64,000 bases of DNA from Staphylospora marina. GTDB taxonomy: Bacteria > Bacillota > Bacilli > Thermoactinomycetales > Thermoactinomycetaceae. Of this stretch, positions 23,891 to 32,820 are shown piece by piece. Made by a program: the position numbers and the translations under genes. Where the stretch lies: positions 2,543,842 through 2,607,841 of the forward strand of contig NZ_CP034118.1 in the NCBI RefSeq assembly GCF_003856495.1, given 5' to 3'. The notes below the pieces were generated by a model that saw only the letters and a program-made list of their open reading frames with translations, ran no database searches and was not told the origin of the DNA. The stretch's first letter is position 1. Each line of letters starts with the position of its first letter.

Positions 23891-24763
23891 TTATCCGTAA
23901 ATGAGACGATACACATGCTCCCACATGTCCAGGTCAAAAACGTCGGAGGCCGGCTCATTGCCGATGGCCGAATGACCGATCATCAGACCCACGACCAGGG
24001 ATGTGAGAAGCAGCGCCGGCAGCCACAAAATCTTGACGGCCATGCGCAACACACGCCGGGCCGTGTCATTTTCCGGGCTCTCATCATCCTCGGCATCCGG
24101 GAATGTTCGTTGATCCGTGGCGGATTCCGGGACAATCTTGAGCGGTCTCGTGAGTCCGGTCCGAAGATCCGTTTCTTCCTGATTCTTTTCATCGGGAAGG
24201 GGATCGAGCGAATATTCCTTGAAGTGGATCGGGGTCAACGTGTCTTCCAGTGAAAGCGGTCTCTTCGGCGGCAGAGAGGAGAAGCTTTCGGAGTCGGAGG
24301 CCTGTTCCCGCGATTCTTTTCCCGCTTGGAAGGGATCAGGGGATTCCTGCCGTTTCGGGAATGGGGAGGCCGGTTCCTGACCGGACGGCTTCGACTGTGA
24401 TTCGGATCGGACCGGTTCAGGTTCGCGAGGTTCACCCACGGACGATTTGCCGGAGTCCTTGGGTCCGGGGAACTTCACGGCGTTTGGAGCGGGTTTCGGA
24501 ACCTCGGCTCCGGCCGCCACTTCACGCAGGTCTTCCCGAGGTGACTTCGAGTCCTTCCTGGTTCCCGACGGGATCTTTTTGGGACTTTCATCCGGTCCGT
24601 CCGCGTTCTCCTCCTGTTCTTTGCTCCATTTCAGCTTTCCGACCGGCAAACCGGCGTCCGGTTCCGGTTTTTTGACCTCGTCCGGAAAGCGTTTCGGATT
24701 TTGGGAGATGTCCAGCTGTTTGGAATCTTTTTCCAATCTCTTTTCCTGATCCGGATAACTCAT
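23891..24763 (-). CDS. EpuA/RpoY-like membrane protein with long disordered N-terminus
   Basis: Predicted 290-residue protein. The last 65 residues (TARRVLRMAVKILWLPALLL onward, ending DLDMWEHVYRLIYG) fit the EpuA family (PF11772), small single-span proteins often labelled DNA-directed RNA polymerase subunit beta in Bacillales and commonly found near fabZ, mbl and spoIIID; the context matches. One membrane helix lies at about 230-255 with a short outside tail. The first 225 residues are unusual: almost purely hydrophilic, rich in Pro, Glu, Lys, Ser and Asp, with no predicted fold by eye. Family members are normally about 60-150 residues. ATG 24763 follows GAGAGGAATG. Molecular function is not established. 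Confidence 0.72.
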   Translation of the reverse strand: MSYPDQEKRLEKDSKQLDISQNPKRFPDEVKKPEPDAGLPVGKLKWSKEQEENADGPDESPKKIPSGTRKDSKSPREDLREVAAGAEVPKPAPNAVKFPGPKDSGKSSVGEPREPEPVRSESQSKPSGQEPASPFPKRQESPDPFQAGKESREQASDSESFSSLPPKRPLSLEDTLTPIHFKEYSLDPLPDEKNQEETDLRTGLTRPLKIVPESATDQRTFPDAEDDESPENDTARRVLRMAVKILWLPALLLTSLVVGLMIGHSAIGNEPASDVFDLDMWEHVYRLIYG

Positions 24764-25037
24764 CTGGCATTCCTCTCCAACCCTTTGGCTGATTCGGGAC
24801 CCGCCGCAAGCTCGTCCCGTCTTGAAATCTCTCAAGCCAAAAAACGGAACTCAACCGGCTGTCATATTAGAATATATCGTAACTGCAGGCATAAGTCCAC
24901 AGTTGGAGCCCGCAGGTGTCGAAACGTTCAAATTCATGAAAAGGGAGCACCGGAGATAACGGGAAATCAGTGCGGGAGGCAACTTGCGTCTTGACAGGAT
25001 CATTGCTTCCGGTGCCGGTTTCGGGAAATGGTCCGAT

Positions 25038-25331
25038 TCAGACCTTTACGGACACGGCCTTCTGTTTGCCGCTTTCCGAAGCTGCTTTGCGCTTGTACTT
25101 GATTTTGGTGGCTTCACCGCCCCGAATGTGGCGAATCGACTTGTGGTACTCCAGGATTTCCTTGACCTTGCTGGCCAACTCGGGGTTGATCTCCGGCAAC
25201 CTTTCGGTCAGGTCCTTGTGCACCGTACTCTTGGACACGCCGAATTCTTTCGCGATCATACGGACGGTGTTGCGCGTCTCGACAAAATAATTGCCGATCT
25301 TGATCGTACGTTCCTTGATGTAATCATGCAC
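25038..25331 (-). CDS. spoIIID: Sporulation transcriptional regulator SpoIIID
   Basis: Predicted 97-residue DNA-binding protein of the mother cell that tunes sigma-E genes and prepares sigma-K. It is near-identical in pattern to the 93-residue B. subtilis protein: HDYIKERTIKIGNYFVETR, the helix-turn-helix AKEFGVSKSTVHKDL, RLPEINPEL and YHKSIRHIRGGEATK. The tail after residue 80 is basic and differs. GTG 25331 follows AAAGGGGGG by about ten bases. In B. subtilis mbl follows spoIIID; here the next minus-strand gene is the EpuA-like one. Confidence 0.97.
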   Translation of the reverse strand: MHDYIKERTIKIGNYFVETRNTVRMIAKEFGVSKSTVHKDLTERLPEINPELASKVKEILEYHKSIRHIRGGEATKIKYKRKAASESGKQKAVSVKV

Positions 25332-25442
25332 GGGATGAAGGCCCCCCTTTCCCTAGGGTTTGGTACATTATATTGGGCCGTCCTCCCGGTTATTCTCTTC
25401 AAACCGCGGAAGATCCGGGGACAAGCGCGTTCCGTGCCAACG

Positions 25443-25479
25443 AAAAAAGCTTTCGGGGAGTCATTCTCCCCGAAAGCTT
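25443..25479 (-). terminator. Terminator after spoIIQ
   Basis: AAGCTTTCGGGGAG (25447-25460) pairs perfectly with CTCCCCGAAAGCTT (25466-25479), 14 pairs; on the minus strand the stem ends in TTTTTT. Strong. Confidence 0.93.
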
Positions 25480-25526
25480 GCACCGCGGGAGGGAATCCCC
25501 CGCGGAATTGGCCGGCCGATTCCCGG

Positions 25527-26204
25527 TCAATGTTTGTCGGGCAGATATTGCCCGGGGTTCATGGCTTGTTGGTTTTTCCCCCGAACTTCGAAGTGCAGGT
25601 GAATGCCGGCATCCTTTTCAAAGTTGTTTTTGCCGGCGCGGGCGATCACTTCCCCTTTTTTCACCTTTTGCCCCTTCGACACTTTCACGTCGTCCAGGCT
25701 TTGGTATACGGTGATGAGGCCGTTTTCATGTTCGATTTCCACCTGATGCCCGACCACCGGGTGTTCCTCCACCCGAACGACTTTGCCGTCAAGCGCGGCC
25801 AGCACATCAAAACTTTTGCCGTCCTTGCGGGCAAAATCCATGCCGGAGTGCGGCCAGTACGTATTGGCGTATTTCACCAAAGAGGCTTCCTTGTTTTTGG
25901 CGGAATCGGCTTCATCATAAAACCCCATCTTGGGAACGGCTCCCGATTTTTCCGCCACGGGAAGGATCATGTCATCACCGGCAGGCTCTTCCACCGGCAA
26001 TACGGTGTCAGACGGGGGAACCGGTTTGCTGACTTCGCGGGTCTCGTCATTTTGCATCCACCAGGCGATCAGCAATACCACTCCCGCCGTTGCCACGTAT
26101 ACGGCCGGAAGAAACCATTTGGTTGAAAGAAGCTTTTTCCATTTCATGCGCCGCTTCACCTGGTCGAGGGAAACGGTCTGTTTTCCTGGTTCTTCAGGTT
26201 TCAT
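25527..26204 (-). CDS. spoIIQ: Forespore engulfment protein SpoIIQ (LytM/M23 domain)
   Basis: Predicted 225-residue forespore membrane protein; with mother-cell SpoIIIAH it forms the channel across the two forespore membranes. One membrane segment (about 30-49), a linker, then an M23 LytM domain (about 105-215). The metal ligands look complete: His119 and Asp123 in WPHSGMDFA, and His202/His204 in GIHLHFEVR. B. subtilis SpoIIQ lacks the first histidine, so this protein resembles the clostridial type that keeps the zinc site. ATG 26204 is preceded by CCTGAGGTGATCAATC. A sigma-F-like promoter lies just upstream and a strong terminator downstream, so it is monocistronic. Confidence 0.92.
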   Translation of the reverse strand: MKPEEPGKQTVSLDQVKRRMKWKKLLSTKWFLPAVYVATAGVVLLIAWWMQNDETREVSKPVPPSDTVLPVEEPAGDDMILPVAEKSGAVPKMGFYDEADSAKNKEASLVKYANTYWPHSGMDFARKDGKSFDVLAALDGKVVRVEEHPVVGHQVEIEHENGLITVYQSLDDVKVSKGQKVKKGEVIARAGKNNFEKDAGIHLHFEVRGKNQQAMNPGQYLPDKH

Positions 26205-26223
26205 GATTGATCACCTCAGGAAC

Positions 26224-26253
26224 CAGTGTCGACCGCCCCGATGCCCTTTATAC
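26224..26253 (-). promoter_or_regulatory. Sigma-F-like promoter of spoIIQ
   Basis: On the minus strand GTATA (26253-26249), a 15-base spacer, then GTCGACACTG (26233-26224). This matches the forespore sigma-F consensus (GYWTA, then GGNNANAHTR) at all fixed positions but one. It lies 20 bases from the spoIIQ start codon; spoIIQ is a sigma-F gene in B. subtilis. Confidence 0.7.
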
Positions 26254-26352
26254 CCAAGTTGTCCAATTTTTGGTATATTTCGTATCCGTTCGCCGGTTCC
26301 GCATCAACCCCGTCCCGATGACAGATGCTATGCGCGAAAGGAGAGGGAAGGG

Positions 26353-27375
26353 ATGAAACCGTTTCAGCCCGATTTGGTATACGCGGAGCCCGGCGCGCTG
26401 GAGTATCCCCTGGGCCGGGAGCTTTACGAACGATTCCGCTCGATGGGAATTCCGGTCCGGATGACCACTTCCCACAACCGGGTCACCGGCCTTCCCGGAA
26501 AGACGGAAGCGGAAAAATACCGCATCGCCAAGCGAACGCTGGTGATCGGCGTTCGCAAAACGCTCCGCTTCGATACATCCAAACCGTCCGCGGAATATGC
26601 CCTCCCGCTGGCCACCGGGTGCATGGGGCACTGCCATTACTGCTATCTGCAGACCACCTTGGGCAACCGCCCCTACATCCGGGTGTACGTCAATCTGGAA
26701 GACATTTTCAACGCCGCGAAATCATACATCGACGAACGCGCGCCGGAAGTGACCCGGTTTGAAGCTTCGTGCACGACCGATCCGGTCGGGCTGGAGCACC
26801 TGACCGGCTCCCTGAGGCAGGCGATCGAGTTCATGGGACGCCAGGAATTCGGACGGCTCCGCTTCGTCACCAAGTACGCGCACATCGATCCCCTGCTCCG
26901 GGCGGATCACCGCGGGCACACCCGATTCCGGTTCAGTGTCAACGCCCCTTCCGTCACCACCCGGTTCGAACCGGGCACGTCGCCGCTGGAGGAACGGATC
27001 CGTGCGGCGGCAAGGGTGGCGGAGGCCGGATATCCGCTCGGCTTCATCGTCGCGCCCATCATGTTGTTCAACGGCTGGAAAACCGAATATGAAGAGTTGT
27101 TCCGCCTTCTGGCCAAAATGATTCCTCCGGATTTGCCCGACCTGACATTCGAACTGATCACCCATCGCTTCACCCAGGCCGCCAAACGCGTGATCGAGAA
27201 ACGGTACCCGAAGACGGGTCTGGAGATGGACGAAAACCTGCGCAAGAAAAAATGGGGGAAACACGGGCATGTCAAATACGTGTATCCCGATGAACGGATG
27301 CAAGAAATCCGGTCATCGATGGAAGGATGGATCTCCCGATGGTTCCCCCATGCGGTGATTCAATATCTCACTTGA
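26353..27375 (+). CDS. splB: Spore photoproduct lyase
   Basis: Predicted 340-residue radical-SAM enzyme that reverts the spore-specific thymine dimer (5-thyminyl-5,6-dihydrothymine) during germination. The iron-sulfur cysteines are 90, 94 and 97 in GCMGHCHYCYL. Cys140 in FEASCTTDPVG corresponds to B. subtilis Cys141, the hydrogen donor. The C-terminal half has FRFSVNAPSVTTRFEPGT and the basic KKKWGKHGHVKYVYP. ATG 26353 follows AGGGAAGGG closely and AAAGGAGAG further up. It is divergent from spoIIQ; I could not identify a clear sigma-G promoter. It overlaps the convergent spoIID end by eight bases. Confidence 0.96.
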   Translation: MKPFQPDLVYAEPGALEYPLGRELYERFRSMGIPVRMTTSHNRVTGLPGKTEAEKYRIAKRTLVIGVRKTLRFDTSKPSAEYALPLATGCMGHCHYCYLQTTLGNRPYIRVYVNLEDIFNAAKSYIDERAPEVTRFEASCTTDPVGLEHLTGSLRQAIEFMGRQEFGRLRFVTKYAHIDPLLRADHRGHTRFRFSVNAPSVTTRFEPGTSPLEERIRAAARVAEAGYPLGFIVAPIMLFNGWKTEYEELFRLLAKMIPPDLPDLTFELITHRFTQAAKRVIEKRYPKTGLEMDENLRKKKWGKHGHVKYVYPDERMQEIRSSMEGWISRWFPHAVIQYLT

Positions 27376-28414
27376 CTTTCGCAATTTCGGAATCCGCTTT
27401 CCAGACGGTCTCCACCGGCACGATGCTGACACCCCGGTAGTAATGGCGGATGATGCGATCGACGGTTTCGCCCCGGGTGGCCATCAGATGAGCGCCCCAT
27501 TGGCTCATGCCGACGCCGTGACCATATCCCCGGGTGACGATCTGCACGGTGTCTCCGCGGACCGTCATGGTGAAATCGGAGGAGGGAAGCCCCAACACTT
27601 CCCTCACCTTTCTCCCGGAAAAGACCTCGTCTCCGATCCGCACCCTCGAAACCCTGTTTCCGGCGGTTCGCTGCAGCACTTGCACCAACGGTTCCCCGCC
27701 CGTGGTCTGAAGGGCGATCCGGGTGCCGGTCCCCTGTTCCAGCTTTTGAATCATCTCTTTGAGAGGAAAGGAAATGGTTTTCAGATATCGGGGGGATTCC
27801 CGGTCCCAAGAGGAATCCACGCTTCGAAGATAGGGATGCCCGGACGTGAAATAGTCCTCCGAGTTTTCCGTTCTCCCGTTGCTGGTGGAGAAAAACGCCG
27901 CATAGATGGGCTTTCCCTCGTACGTGATGATTTGCCCGGCCGTTTCCCTGACGGCTCTGTCCACTTTGGCCAGGTTTTCCGCATACTTTTTCCCCCAAGC
28001 CTTGCGAAGGGCCTGGTCGGTGGAATACACCTGATGGGTGACGGTATCCGTCACGTGGGCGCTGCTTCCCTCCTTGCCGTACTTCTCCATGTCGGACAGC
28101 TTGTCTTTCATCAATCGGGAAACAATGTAGGTGCGCGCCGCCAACGCCTGTGCCTTCAAAGCCTCCGGATGAAAATCGGCCGGCATCTCGGAAGCCACCA
28201 CTCCCCGGATGTAAACCTCCAGGGGAACTTCTTCCACCCGCTGTTCCCGCGTCAGCCAAACCCTGACCTTCGGACCGCCGGTCGGCACGCCTTTTTCCGA
28301 TTCGTTTCGAACGTCCGAAGTTCCGGGATCATCCGCCAACGACACGAGCACCGCGGGAACCAGAAGAATGAGCAAAAGCAGCACCCCGACCAACACGATC
28401 AATTGTTTTCGCAT
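27368..28414 (-). CDS. spoIID: Stage II sporulation protein D (lytic transglycosylase)
   Basis: Predicted 348-residue mother-cell enzyme that cuts glycan strands made amidase-free by SpoIIP and drives engulfment. One N-terminal membrane segment (about 5-26). The catalytic glutamate is Glu76 in ASEMPADFHPEALKAQALAA, equivalent to B. subtilis Glu88; FSTSNGRTEN and GYGHGVGMSQWGA follow. ATG 28414 has GGGAGGG nine bases upstream. It is separated from murA by a strong terminator, as in B. subtilis where murAA-spoIID are neighbours but separately controlled. Confidence 0.95.
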   Translation of the reverse strand: MRKQLIVLVGVLLLLILLVPAVLVSLADDPGTSDVRNESEKGVPTGGPKVRVWLTREQRVEEVPLEVYIRGVVASEMPADFHPEALKAQALAARTYIVSRLMKDKLSDMEKYGKEGSSAHVTDTVTHQVYSTDQALRKAWGKKYAENLAKVDRAVRETAGQIITYEGKPIYAAFFSTSNGRTENSEDYFTSGHPYLRSVDSSWDRESPRYLKTISFPLKEMIQKLEQGTGTRIALQTTGGEPLVQVLQRTAGNRVSRVRIGDEVFSGRKVREVLGLPSSDFTMTVRGDTVQIVTRGYGHGVGMSQWGAHLMATRGETVDRIIRHYYRGVSIVPVETVWKADSEIAKVK

Positions 28415-28508
28415 CCGTATTCGCCCTCCCGCCACGACCGGAACGTTCCGTTCTTTTGTTCTCTCTCAATCTATGAGAAAGGGACGGGTGTTTAGAATCG
28501 GATGAACA

Positions 28509-28537
28509 CAAAAAAGCCGGAGTGATCACTCCGGCTT
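28509..28537 (-). terminator. Terminator after murA
   Basis: Perfect 24-base palindrome (28514-28537, AAGCCGGAGTGA and its complement); on the minus strand it ends in TTTTTTGTG. It isolates murA from spoIID. Confidence 0.92.
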
Positions 28538-28643
28538 GAATGCGATGTCCAACCGTTTTGAAACGTTGTTTTTCACGCAAGCGGCCGCGAACCGGGATCC
28601 GTTTTGCACCGGTGCCGCCGGATGATCGAAGAATCCGGTTCGG

Positions 28644-29945
28644 TCACGCCAGCGACTCCCTGTCGGCCTCTTCTTCGCCCACGTCGATGGCCGGCAGGCG
28701 GGAAATGGACGCGCCCAAACCGCGAAGTTTTCCGACGATGTCCACGTAACCGCGGTCGACGTGATGCAAGTTGGTCACTTCGGTCACACCTTCCGCCACC
28801 AAACCGGCGAGGATGAGCGCCGCTCCGGCACGCAGGTCGGTGGCTTTCACCCGGGCTCCGGAAAGCGGATGACCGCCTTCGATGATGGCCGTGCGACCGT
28901 CGATGCGAATCCGGGCTCCCATGCGTTTGAATTCTTCCACATGCATGAACCGGTTTTCAAAGACGGTTTCCGTCAACATGCAGGTACCGTTGGCCGTGAG
29001 CTGCAGCGCCATCATCTGGGACTGCATGTCGGTGGGGAAACCGGGATAGGGAAGAGTCTTCACGTCGACGGGTTTCAGTTCCCCTTCGGCCCGCACGTGA
29101 ATGCCGTTTTCCGCCTCGATGACATGAACGCCCATTTCACGCAACTTGGCGGTCAGCGGGGTCAAGTGGCTGGCGATGGCCCCTTCCACAAACACTTCCC
29201 CGCGGGTGATGGCGGCGGCCACCATGTATGTGCCGGCTTCGATCCGGTCGGGGATCACGGTGTATTCGGTGCCGCGCAGGAAGTCCACGCCGTCGATGCG
29301 GATTTCGTTCGTGCCGGCTCCCCGCACCCGCGCTCCCATCGCGTTGAGGAAATTGGCCAGATCGACGATTTCCGGCTCACAGGCTGCGTTTTCGATGATG
29401 GTGCGCCCTTCGGCGAGCACCGCGGCGGTCATGATGTTCTGGGTGGCACCCACGCTCGGGAAATCCAGGTAAATCGAAGCGCCGCGCAGACGGCCGGACA
29501 CGAACCCTTCCACGTAGCCTTGGCCGATTTCGAACTTCACCCCCAAAGCTTCCAAACCTTTCAGATGAAGATCAATCGGCCGGCTTCCGATGGCACATCC
29601 GCCCGGCAGGGGGATTTTCGCATGTTTCTTGCGGGCGAGCAGCGGTCCCATCACTTGCACGGAAGCCCGCATTTTCCGCACCAGATCGTAGGGTGCTTCG
29701 GTGGAACCCACGTGTTCGGCATTGATGGTGACCTTGTCGTTGTCCAAGTGGATCCGGATTCCCATGCGGGCGAGCAGTTGGGTGATGGTTTTCACATCTT
29801 CCAACATCGGCACATCATGAATGACGATGTCTCCGCGGGATGCCAAAAGAGATGCGGCGATCAGCGGGAGAACGGCGTTTTTGGCTCCGTGCACTTTCAC
29901 TTTGCCCTTGAGACGTGCTCCACCCTGAACGATGATTTTTTCCAA
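28644..29945 (-). CDS. murA: UDP-N-acetylglucosamine 1-carboxyvinyltransferase
   Basis: Predicted 433-residue first-step enzyme of peptidoglycan synthesis, adding enolpyruvate to UDP-GlcNAc. Lys22 in HGAKNAVLP, the catalytic Cys117 in [15 protein letters not shown] (fosfomycin target; cysteine kept) and the Asp in [13 protein letters not shown] are visible. TTG 29945 follows GGGGGGAAG; another TTG at 29966 lacks a site and would overlap ywmB. The ywzB-ywmB-murA order equals that around B. subtilis murAA. Confidence 0.96.
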   Translation of the reverse strand: MEKIIVQGGARLKGKVKVHGAKNAVLPLIAASLLASRGDIVIHDVPMLEDVKTITQLLARMGIRIHLDNDKVTINAEHVGSTEAPYDLVRKMRASVQVMGPLLARKKHAKIPLPGGCAIGSRPIDLHLKGLEALGVKFEIGQGYVEGFVSGRLRGASIYLDFPSVGATQNIMTAAVLAEGRTIIENAACEPEIVDLANFLNAMGARVRGAGTNEIRIDGVDFLRGTEYTVIPDRIEAGTYMVAAAITRGEVFVEGAIASHLTPLTAKLREMGVHVIEAENGIHVRAEGELKPVDVKTLPYPGFPTDMQSQMMALQLTANGTCMLTETVFENRFMHVEEFKRMGARIRIDGRTAIIEGGHPLSGARVKATDLRAGAALILAGLVAEGVTEVTNLHHVDRGYVDIVGKLRGLGASISRLPAIDVGEEEADRESLA

Positions 29946-29962
29946 CTCTCTTCCCCCCGTTG

Positions 29963-30685
29963 TCAATATTCTATGGTGATGATCGGAGTCCCCAACGTCA
30001 GGACCAACCGATTCTCATGATGATTCAGTCTTGCGGCGATCTGCAGGTTCATGATTCCACCTGCGGTCCGGAGCCCTTCCGGAAACGGAGAAGCATAGGC
30101 CGACACGCTGACGGTTTGACCGGAGAGCATCGCCTCCACTTCGCGGGCATCGGCTTTTTCAAGCAATCGACGGACTTCCAGTCGTGCATCGGACCCCGCC
30201 GCCGGTTTGCTGCCTTGCACATTCACATGGTATTGAGGCATGATGCCGAATGAGTGCAACACTTTGGACACCCGACGCTTCCGTCGCTCCAGTGCCGCGG
30301 GGGATCCTCCCCCGGACGTGACCCGAACCGAAACATACGGACGAATCTTCCGGTCCGATGCCGCGTCATGAATCAGAGTCACCCCTGTCCGAATCCCCGA
30401 AGCTTCCGCCCGTTCCGCCGTAAAGACCACTCCGTCGGGGTTCCGCTTTTCGCTCAGACGGCCGAGCCCGAACGCACGGGCCAGTTCTTCCGCCAACCGG
30501 CGGCTTTCCGCGAGCGAAAGGGGGGATGACGTTCTTTGTCCGTGATGGAGCACCACTTTCTCCACATGAGCCCCTTCAGCCTGCAACATCCGGAGAAGCC
30601 GGTCCTCCGGCTCGGAAAACCCCGATCCCGTCGCGGTCACAAACAGAAACAGAAGAACAAGAAAAAACCGGATCGTCCGCTTCAT
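29963..30685 (-). CDS. ywmB: YwmB family secreted protein
   Basis: Predicted 240-residue exported protein of the YwmB family (DUF1779/PF08680), whose fold is TATA-box-binding-protein-like and whose role is unknown. The signal peptide [20 protein letters not shown] is clear. The body has two alpha/beta repeats (around 40-130 and 140-235). The family was called from size, signal peptide and position between ywzB and murA; only parts of the sequence ([20 protein letters not shown] near the end) resemble known members. ATG 30685 follows GGAGGGAAG, and murA begins 17 bases after its stop. Confidence 0.85.
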   Translation of the reverse strand: MKRTIRFFLVLLFLFVTATGSGFSEPEDRLLRMLQAEGAHVEKVVLHHGQRTSSPLSLAESRRLAEELARAFGLGRLSEKRNPDGVVFTAERAEASGIRTGVTLIHDAASDRKIRPYVSVRVTSGGGSPAALERRKRRVSKVLHSFGIMPQYHVNVQGSKPAAGSDARLEVRRLLEKADAREVEAMLSGQTVSVSAYASPFPEGLRTAGGIMNLQIAARLNHHENRLVLTLGTPIITIEY

Positions 30686-30754
30686 GAGAACTTCCCTCCG
30701 GGAAAAATGAGACTATTCCCATTTTTCTCACCCATCGGGAAGATTATACGGACA

Positions 30755-30997
30755 TCAGGTAAAGAGGGCGCCCATCCAGCGGGACCAGGACATGTAATCG
30801 ATCAGGAACGAAGCGAGACCATGCCCCAACACGACGGACAAAATGACGGCCAGCATTCTCGCCTGTGTCGTTCTCCCCTTTTTGAAGGCCGCTTCCAGCC
30901 TGATCCCGATGATGACCCACCAGCACAGAACGATGCAGGCGAGCGAGATCAGGATGTTGACCAGTGAGCTGATTCCCAGCTGCACGGTTCCATCCAT
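30755..30997 (-). CDS. ywzB: DUF1146 family membrane protein (YwzB)
   Basis: Predicted 80-residue protein with two membrane segments (about 5-30 and 47-68). The middle part EAAFKKGRTTQARMLAVILS and the end DYMSWSRWMGALF match the DUF1146/YwzB pattern. Function unknown; the gene is regularly found between the atp operon and murAA in Bacillales. ATG 30997 follows GGGGTG; a GTG three codons earlier is less well placed. Probably first gene of ywzB-ywmB-murA. Confidence 0.88.
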   Translation of the reverse strand: MDGTVQLGISSLVNILISLACIVLCWWVIIGIRLEAAFKKGRTTQARMLAVILSVVLGHGLASFLIDYMSWSRWMGALFT

Positions 30998-31054
30998 GTT
31001 ATGCACCCCATTTCAGCCTTGTTCCGGTCCGATCCGAGCGACAACCATGTCACC

Positions 31055-31083
31055 ATGGTACAAAAAAATCGGGGGAAGCGCAA
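31055..31083 (-). promoter_or_regulatory. Sigma-A-type promoter of ywzB-ywmB-murA
   Basis: On the minus strand TTGCGC (31083-31078), 17-base spacer, TACCAT (31060-31055). Each box matches consensus at four of six positions. It is 58 bases from the ywzB start. Confidence 0.5.
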
Positions 31084-31136
31084 AGGCGATTTCTTGAAAG
31101 TCCGTGAATTCCGGTTACATCCGGTCTCTCCGACAA

Positions 31137-31280
31137 CAGAATACCCCGTGTTCGCGTCGTTTGAAAACGGGGTATTTCTGTCTCTTATGAATTTTTTTCT
31201 CTCCAAACCGAATGAAAAGCATGCGGAGAGGGCGCCACGCGAACATCCGGAACGATGTTCCGGAGACGGGAATGGCGCCC
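31137..31280 (-). terminator. Two stacked hairpins ending the nuo operon
   Basis: First hairpin after nuoN: GGGCGCCA (31230-31237) pairs with TGGCGCCC (31273-31280), and inside it TCCGGAAC (31246-31253) pairs with GTTCCGGA (31257-31264). Second: ATACCCCGT (31141-31149) with ACGGGGTAT (31167-31175), extended by CAGA/TCTG. Neither has a clean minus-strand T-run, though TTCTGTTGTC follows the second. Together they can stop or stabilise the long nuo mRNA. Confidence 0.6.
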
Positions 31281-31290
31281 CCGATTCATG

Positions 31291-32817
31291 TCACGGCTCC
31301 ATGACGGAAGAGGAAACCGGGGTGATGGCCTGAACCCAGTCGATGACGTTCATCGGTTCGAGAAGCAGATCCGGCCACAATCCCAGAATCAACACGCCGA
31401 TCGCGCAAATCCCTCCGACCACCACCGCGGGCCAGGCTCTTCGCTCCTTGATCTCCTCCGGTCCGGACGAACGGAAATACATCTGCCGGATGAACGCAAA
31501 GTAGTAGTAATAGGAAGCCACCGTGGCTGCCACCATGACCACCGCCAGCCAATATTCCCCGGCGAAAATGACCCCGGTCATCAGGTAGAACTTGCCGAGG
31601 AATCCGGCTGCGGGCGGCAAGCCGGCGAGCGACAGCAGCAGGACGCTCATGATGAACGCCAGCCACGGCCGCCGGCGACCTAGCCCTGCGAATGCCCGGA
31701 TGTCACCGGTTTCCGCTTCCGCGGTCACCCGTTCGGTCACGGCGAACGCACCGGCGGTCATGAGCACATATACCGCCAGATAGAAGAACAGGCTCGGAAG
31801 AAGCGTCGTCCCGATTCCCTGTTTGACGGAGACCAAGGGAACCAGCAGAAAACCGGCCTGTGCGATCGACGAATACGCCAGGAGCCGCTTGGCGTCGGTT
31901 TGACGAAGGGCCGCCGCGCTTCCGACCAGCATCGATGCCGCGGCCAGGATCATCAGCATCCAGTTCACCGTCTCAAACGCTTCACGGATCATCCACAATT
32001 GCAAATACCCGATCAGCAAAACGCGGATGATCAGTGCGAAGGCGGCTGCCTTGGAGACGACGGCGAGAAACACCGTCACCGGCGTCGCCGCCCCCTGATA
32101 CACATCCGGGGTCCACATGTGAAACGGGACGGAAGAGATCTTGAACCCGAATCCGACGATCATCAGTGCCAGCGACAGCCAGACCAATCCTTCACTTCCA
32201 TTGTACAGCGCTTCCGGCACCATTTGCTGGATGGTGAACAGATCGGTGCTGCCGGAAATTCCGTAGAGGAAAGACATTCCGTACAGGGTGAATGCCGAGC
32301 CCACCCCGCCCAGCACCACGTATTTCCAGGCCGCTTCCGTGGAAGCGGGATGTTTCCTTCTGACACCGACCAGAATGTAAGAGGAGATGGAAAGGAGTTC
32401 CAATCCCACGAACAGGGTGACCAAATCGGTGGAAGAAGCCATCATCATGCCGCCCAGCAAGGCGAACAGCAAGAGATACCAGTACTCTCCTTCGCGGTTT
32501 TCCAACTCCTCTTTTCCCATCACGAACGACAGCAGAATGACCAGCGCCGTCCCTGTCAACATCAGCGCCTTGAACGCGAGAGCGAACGAGTCGGCCCGAT
32601 AGCTGCCCTCCAGGATTTGCGTGGCCGGCTCTCCGGCCTGCGCAAGCAGGAAACCTCCGGAAACGAAGACCGTCAGCAGGGCCAACGCACCGATCCAGGC
32701 GCGTGAAACGGACCGTTTCGCCAAGAGATCCAGGAGGAGCAGCAGGGCGGCACCCGCGGCGACGGTCCACTCAGGCGCCATCGCCTGCCAGTCCATCGAT
32801 ATAAGCGTTTGTTCCAT
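31291..32817 (-). CDS. nuoN: NADH-quinone oxidoreductase subunit N
   Basis: Predicted 508-residue antiporter-like membrane subunit of complex I, with about 14 membrane segments. The core lysine/glutamate helix pattern and the conserved KRLLAYSSIAQAGFLL are visible, as is FKISSVPFHMWTPDVYQGA. ATG 32817 follows GGAGGG. Last gene of the operon, four bases after nuoM. Confidence 0.95.
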   Translation of the reverse strand: MEQTLISMDWQAMAPEWTVAAGAALLLLLDLLAKRSVSRAWIGALALLTVFVSGGFLLAQAGEPATQILEGSYRADSFALAFKALMLTGTALVILLSFVMGKEELENREGEYWYLLLFALLGGMMMASSTDLVTLFVGLELLSISSYILVGVRRKHPASTEAAWKYVVLGGVGSAFTLYGMSFLYGISGSTDLFTIQQMVPEALYNGSEGLVWLSLALMIVGFGFKISSVPFHMWTPDVYQGAATPVTVFLAVVSKAAAFALIIRVLLIGYLQLWMIREAFETVNWMLMILAAASMLVGSAAALRQTDAKRLLAYSSIAQAGFLLVPLVSVKQGIGTTLLPSLFFYLAVYVLMTAGAFAVTERVTAEAETGDIRAFAGLGRRRPWLAFIMSVLLLSLAGLPPAAGFLGKFYLMTGVIFAGEYWLAVVMVAATVASYYYYFAFIRQMYFRSSGPEEIKERRAWPAVVVGGICAIGVLILGLWPDLLLEPMNVIDWVQAITPVSSSVMEP

Positions 32818-32820
32818 GCC

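Noticed and set aside
24860-24915. A sigma-E-like pair (GAATATA, 13 bases, CATAAGTC) on the plus strand
   Set aside because: The -10 matches only four of eight positions and no plus-strand gene follows for more than a kilobase.
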